The notes under the pieces are model-generated. The model was not told where the DNA came from. It did no database searches and saw only the letters and a program-made list of their open reading frames with translations. Below, piece by piece: positions 62,286 to 64,000 of a stretch of 64,000 nucleotides of DNA (within the stretch, counting starts at the first letter, position 1; each line of letters begins with the position of its first letter). This DNA comes from Zhengitettix transpicula (lineage: Eukaryota; Arthropoda; Insecta; Orthoptera; Tetrigidae). The position numbers and the translations under genes were made by a program. The stretch lies in NCBI GenBank assembly GCA_037074705.1, contig CM073590.1, forward strand, positions 161,198,746 to 161,262,745. The letters run 5' to 3'.

Positions 62286-64000
62286 ATGGCTACATTTGAA
62301 ACAAACATTCTTAAATTTCTTAAGCTATATCGAAACCGCTTCGGATGAAAGTAAGTTACAACTACTAATAAACTATGTAGCTCCTAATGTGTATTCATTA
62401 GCAAAACTGGAACGTTTAAGGAAACTATGAGTACATGTGAAGCTGTCTACGTAAAATCTAAAAACGAAGGTTGTGCTCGACTCTGCTTAGCTACTAGACG
62501 ACAACATGCTTATGAAAAAATATTACTAAATTTAAAATAATTGAGCAAAGTTTGTAATTTCGAAGATGTTCCCGCTGAACAAAATCAGAATTAATATATC
62601 AGAGATGAGATTTAATAGTGGTTTGATATGTTCACGTATTCGCCAGAGACTACTGGAAAATATTATATTACGTTAGATGCTGGATTTGACCAGGCTCAAT
62701 CTTTGTAGATGGCTGAGTAATAATTGGCGTCGTATTTTGGTTCGCCTATTACCGCCGCTACTAACGAAACCGTCTATCCAGATGAGGTTGCAAGTAGTAA
62801 GTTCGTCAAAAACTGAAAAATGTTAATTTTGCAAAGGAAAACGCCATACCAGAACTTCGATCGCCACTAGAATTGCTGAATGTAGATCACGTGGAAAGAA
62901 AGTACTATTAGTGAGAGTGTAAATCTAAGTCGTCCTGAGTCTAATACTGTTACGTCCACTAGCACTTTAGCTTCTATTTCTGCGACGCCTTTAAACGGCC
63001 TCCAAAAGTGCATAGTAGAAATTGAAGTAATTGGAGCCAGATTGAATGCCCTAATAGACAATGGGAGCTCTGTAATTCTTATAAGCTATTCCCTTAAAAA
63101 AATATGCCACCTCCAGGTTTCGACAGTATTGTGGTAAATTAGCTATGGCTAATTCTGCTTTATCAACTGTAATAAATGGTGCATGTAAAGTACGACTGGA
63201 AGTAGAAGGCTATAAATATGGCAATACAACTATGTTTATTATGAAAGATCTTTGCTCAGATGCCATTATAAGCCACGACAACGGGGTGCAGCTTCATTCC
63301 TCTGTAAACATTGCCTTCCAAGGCCCAACTAGAAATTTGTAGTTCAACTATTGCTAAGATGCCTCAAGTGGTACTCTTCTCAAATCTAGCTCCAAATTTC
63401 ACCCCAATTGCAATGAAATCTTTTCCAACGAAAATAAACATTTCATAGAGTCTGAAATTAAAAAGTTGCAACATGAAAAAATAATAGAACAAAGTAATTC
63501 ATTGAGGCGTGTTCAAGCTTTTGTGGCAAGAGAATAGAATAATAACCACTAATGGTTAGTGATTGCTCTCAAACGATAAATAAGTTAACTTTTCTGGATG
63601 AATCGGAGAAATAATTACTAAAGTTATTTTAAATAAAGTATTCATTGTTATAGATCTCAAGAATCATTATCACCAAAAACCAATTCTAGAATCTGAGAAT
63701 AAATTCACCGTTTTCGAAGGTTGCGGAAATCTTTATCAATCTTTAGACACCCCTTTTTGAGTGACTAATTCAATAGCCTGCTTTCAAAGGGCGATGGGTT
63801 TAATTGTACAAGAAGAAGAGCTCGAACAAATAGAGATAGAGTAGAGGGGCATATTCATGTCGCGTGAATTAAGATCATTCTTAAATTCCCAATACATTGC
63901 TACTACTCGCACTTCAATCCACAAGGAAATGGGCAAGTAGAGCGATACAATGGAATTATAAGGCAGACTATTATGCTCGCACTTCGATCTAACAATCTTA
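62286..64000 (+). pseudogene. Gypsy-like (Ty3) retrotransposon gag-pol remnant, internally deleted
   Basis: Recognisable parts in order: gag-type words (YVKSKNEGCARLCLATRRQ near 62445-62505, then FDQAQSL near 62690), a decayed zinc knuckle (C-x-x-C...KRH at 62818-62905), an aspartic protease with DNGSS at 63057-63071 in place of the usual D-[TS]-G, and the start of reverse transcriptase (KLQHEKIIEQSNS near 63460, SDCSQTINKLTFLD near 63558, VIDLKNHYHQKPILE near 63645, ACFQRAMG near 63780). It then passes directly to the integrase core end (MSRELRSFLNSQYIATTRTS near 63857). The RT catalytic centre, RNase H and most of integrase are missing between about 63830 and 63850. Several frameshifts and stops show a dead copy. 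It continues beyond the window. Confidence 0.9.

Noticed and set aside
1..64000. CRISPR arrays, phage or bacterial operons
   Set aside because: No regularly spaced direct repeats, no ribosome-binding-site-led gene clusters and no prokaryotic gene density. All recognisable coding sequence is eukaryotic or eukaryotic mobile-element derived.

Overview
This window is AT-rich animal nuclear DNA, most likely from an arthropod and probably an insect with a repeat-rich genome. The reasons are one eukaryotic protein gene of clear family, tRNA-derived and poly(A)-tailed retroposons, LINE, mariner, pogo, piggyBac and gypsy remnants, long non-coding stretches and no bacterial-style gene packing. The species cannot be named from the sequence.

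The only confident cellular gene is a YTHDC1/YT521-B-type nuclear m6A reader on the minus strand (59796-61187). Its 463 codons sit in one uninterrupted exon with the full YTH domain and all m6A-cage residues. Several ORFs in this window begin only at TTG; for this gene the ATG at 61187 is the sensible start. Downstream on its transcription side, from about 59.7 kb down to about 44.5 kb, the DNA is visibly poor in CpG, while most of 1-44 kb has CpG near expectation. In insects that pattern usually marks methylated, transcribed gene bodies, so YTHDC1 (or another unit) may be transcribed across this tract.

The rest is repeats. (1) A poly(A)-tailed retroposon of about 0.5 kb ('family A') occurs at least nine times (5.1, 5.4, 16.0, 16.2, 21.3, 24.4, 24.6, 43.6 and 46.5 kb). 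Two copies have clear target-site duplications, and three or more are nested in other repeats. (2) Fold-back elements with unrelated long arms share a central motif, CTGANGA...GAAAC (3.4, 11.4, 14.0 and 39.5 kb). Further copies of the motif have no clear arms. (3) An internally deleted mariner-like element lies at 40.77-41.26 kb, a pogo-like element holding a nested family A copy at 45.48-47.52 kb, and a tiny piggyBac-type MITE at 58.07 kb. (4) LINE reverse-transcriptase fragments lie at 33.95 and 44.5-45.2 kb, and a tRNA-derived SINE at 32.47 kb. (5) Alternating copies of a roughly 100-bp unit fill 54.3-56.05 kb and end in a 440-bp fold-back. (6) A decayed gypsy-like gag-pol with an RT-to-integrase deletion runs off the right edge (62.29-64.0 kb).

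Between 1 and 44 kb no protein-coding gene is recognisable. Short GC/CpG-rich islands (about 0.6-1.1, 8.5-8.9, 18.1, 19.8, 22.3, 26.2-26.5 and 38.0 kb) are the best candidates for conserved regulatory DNA or unrecognised exons, but nothing here proves function.
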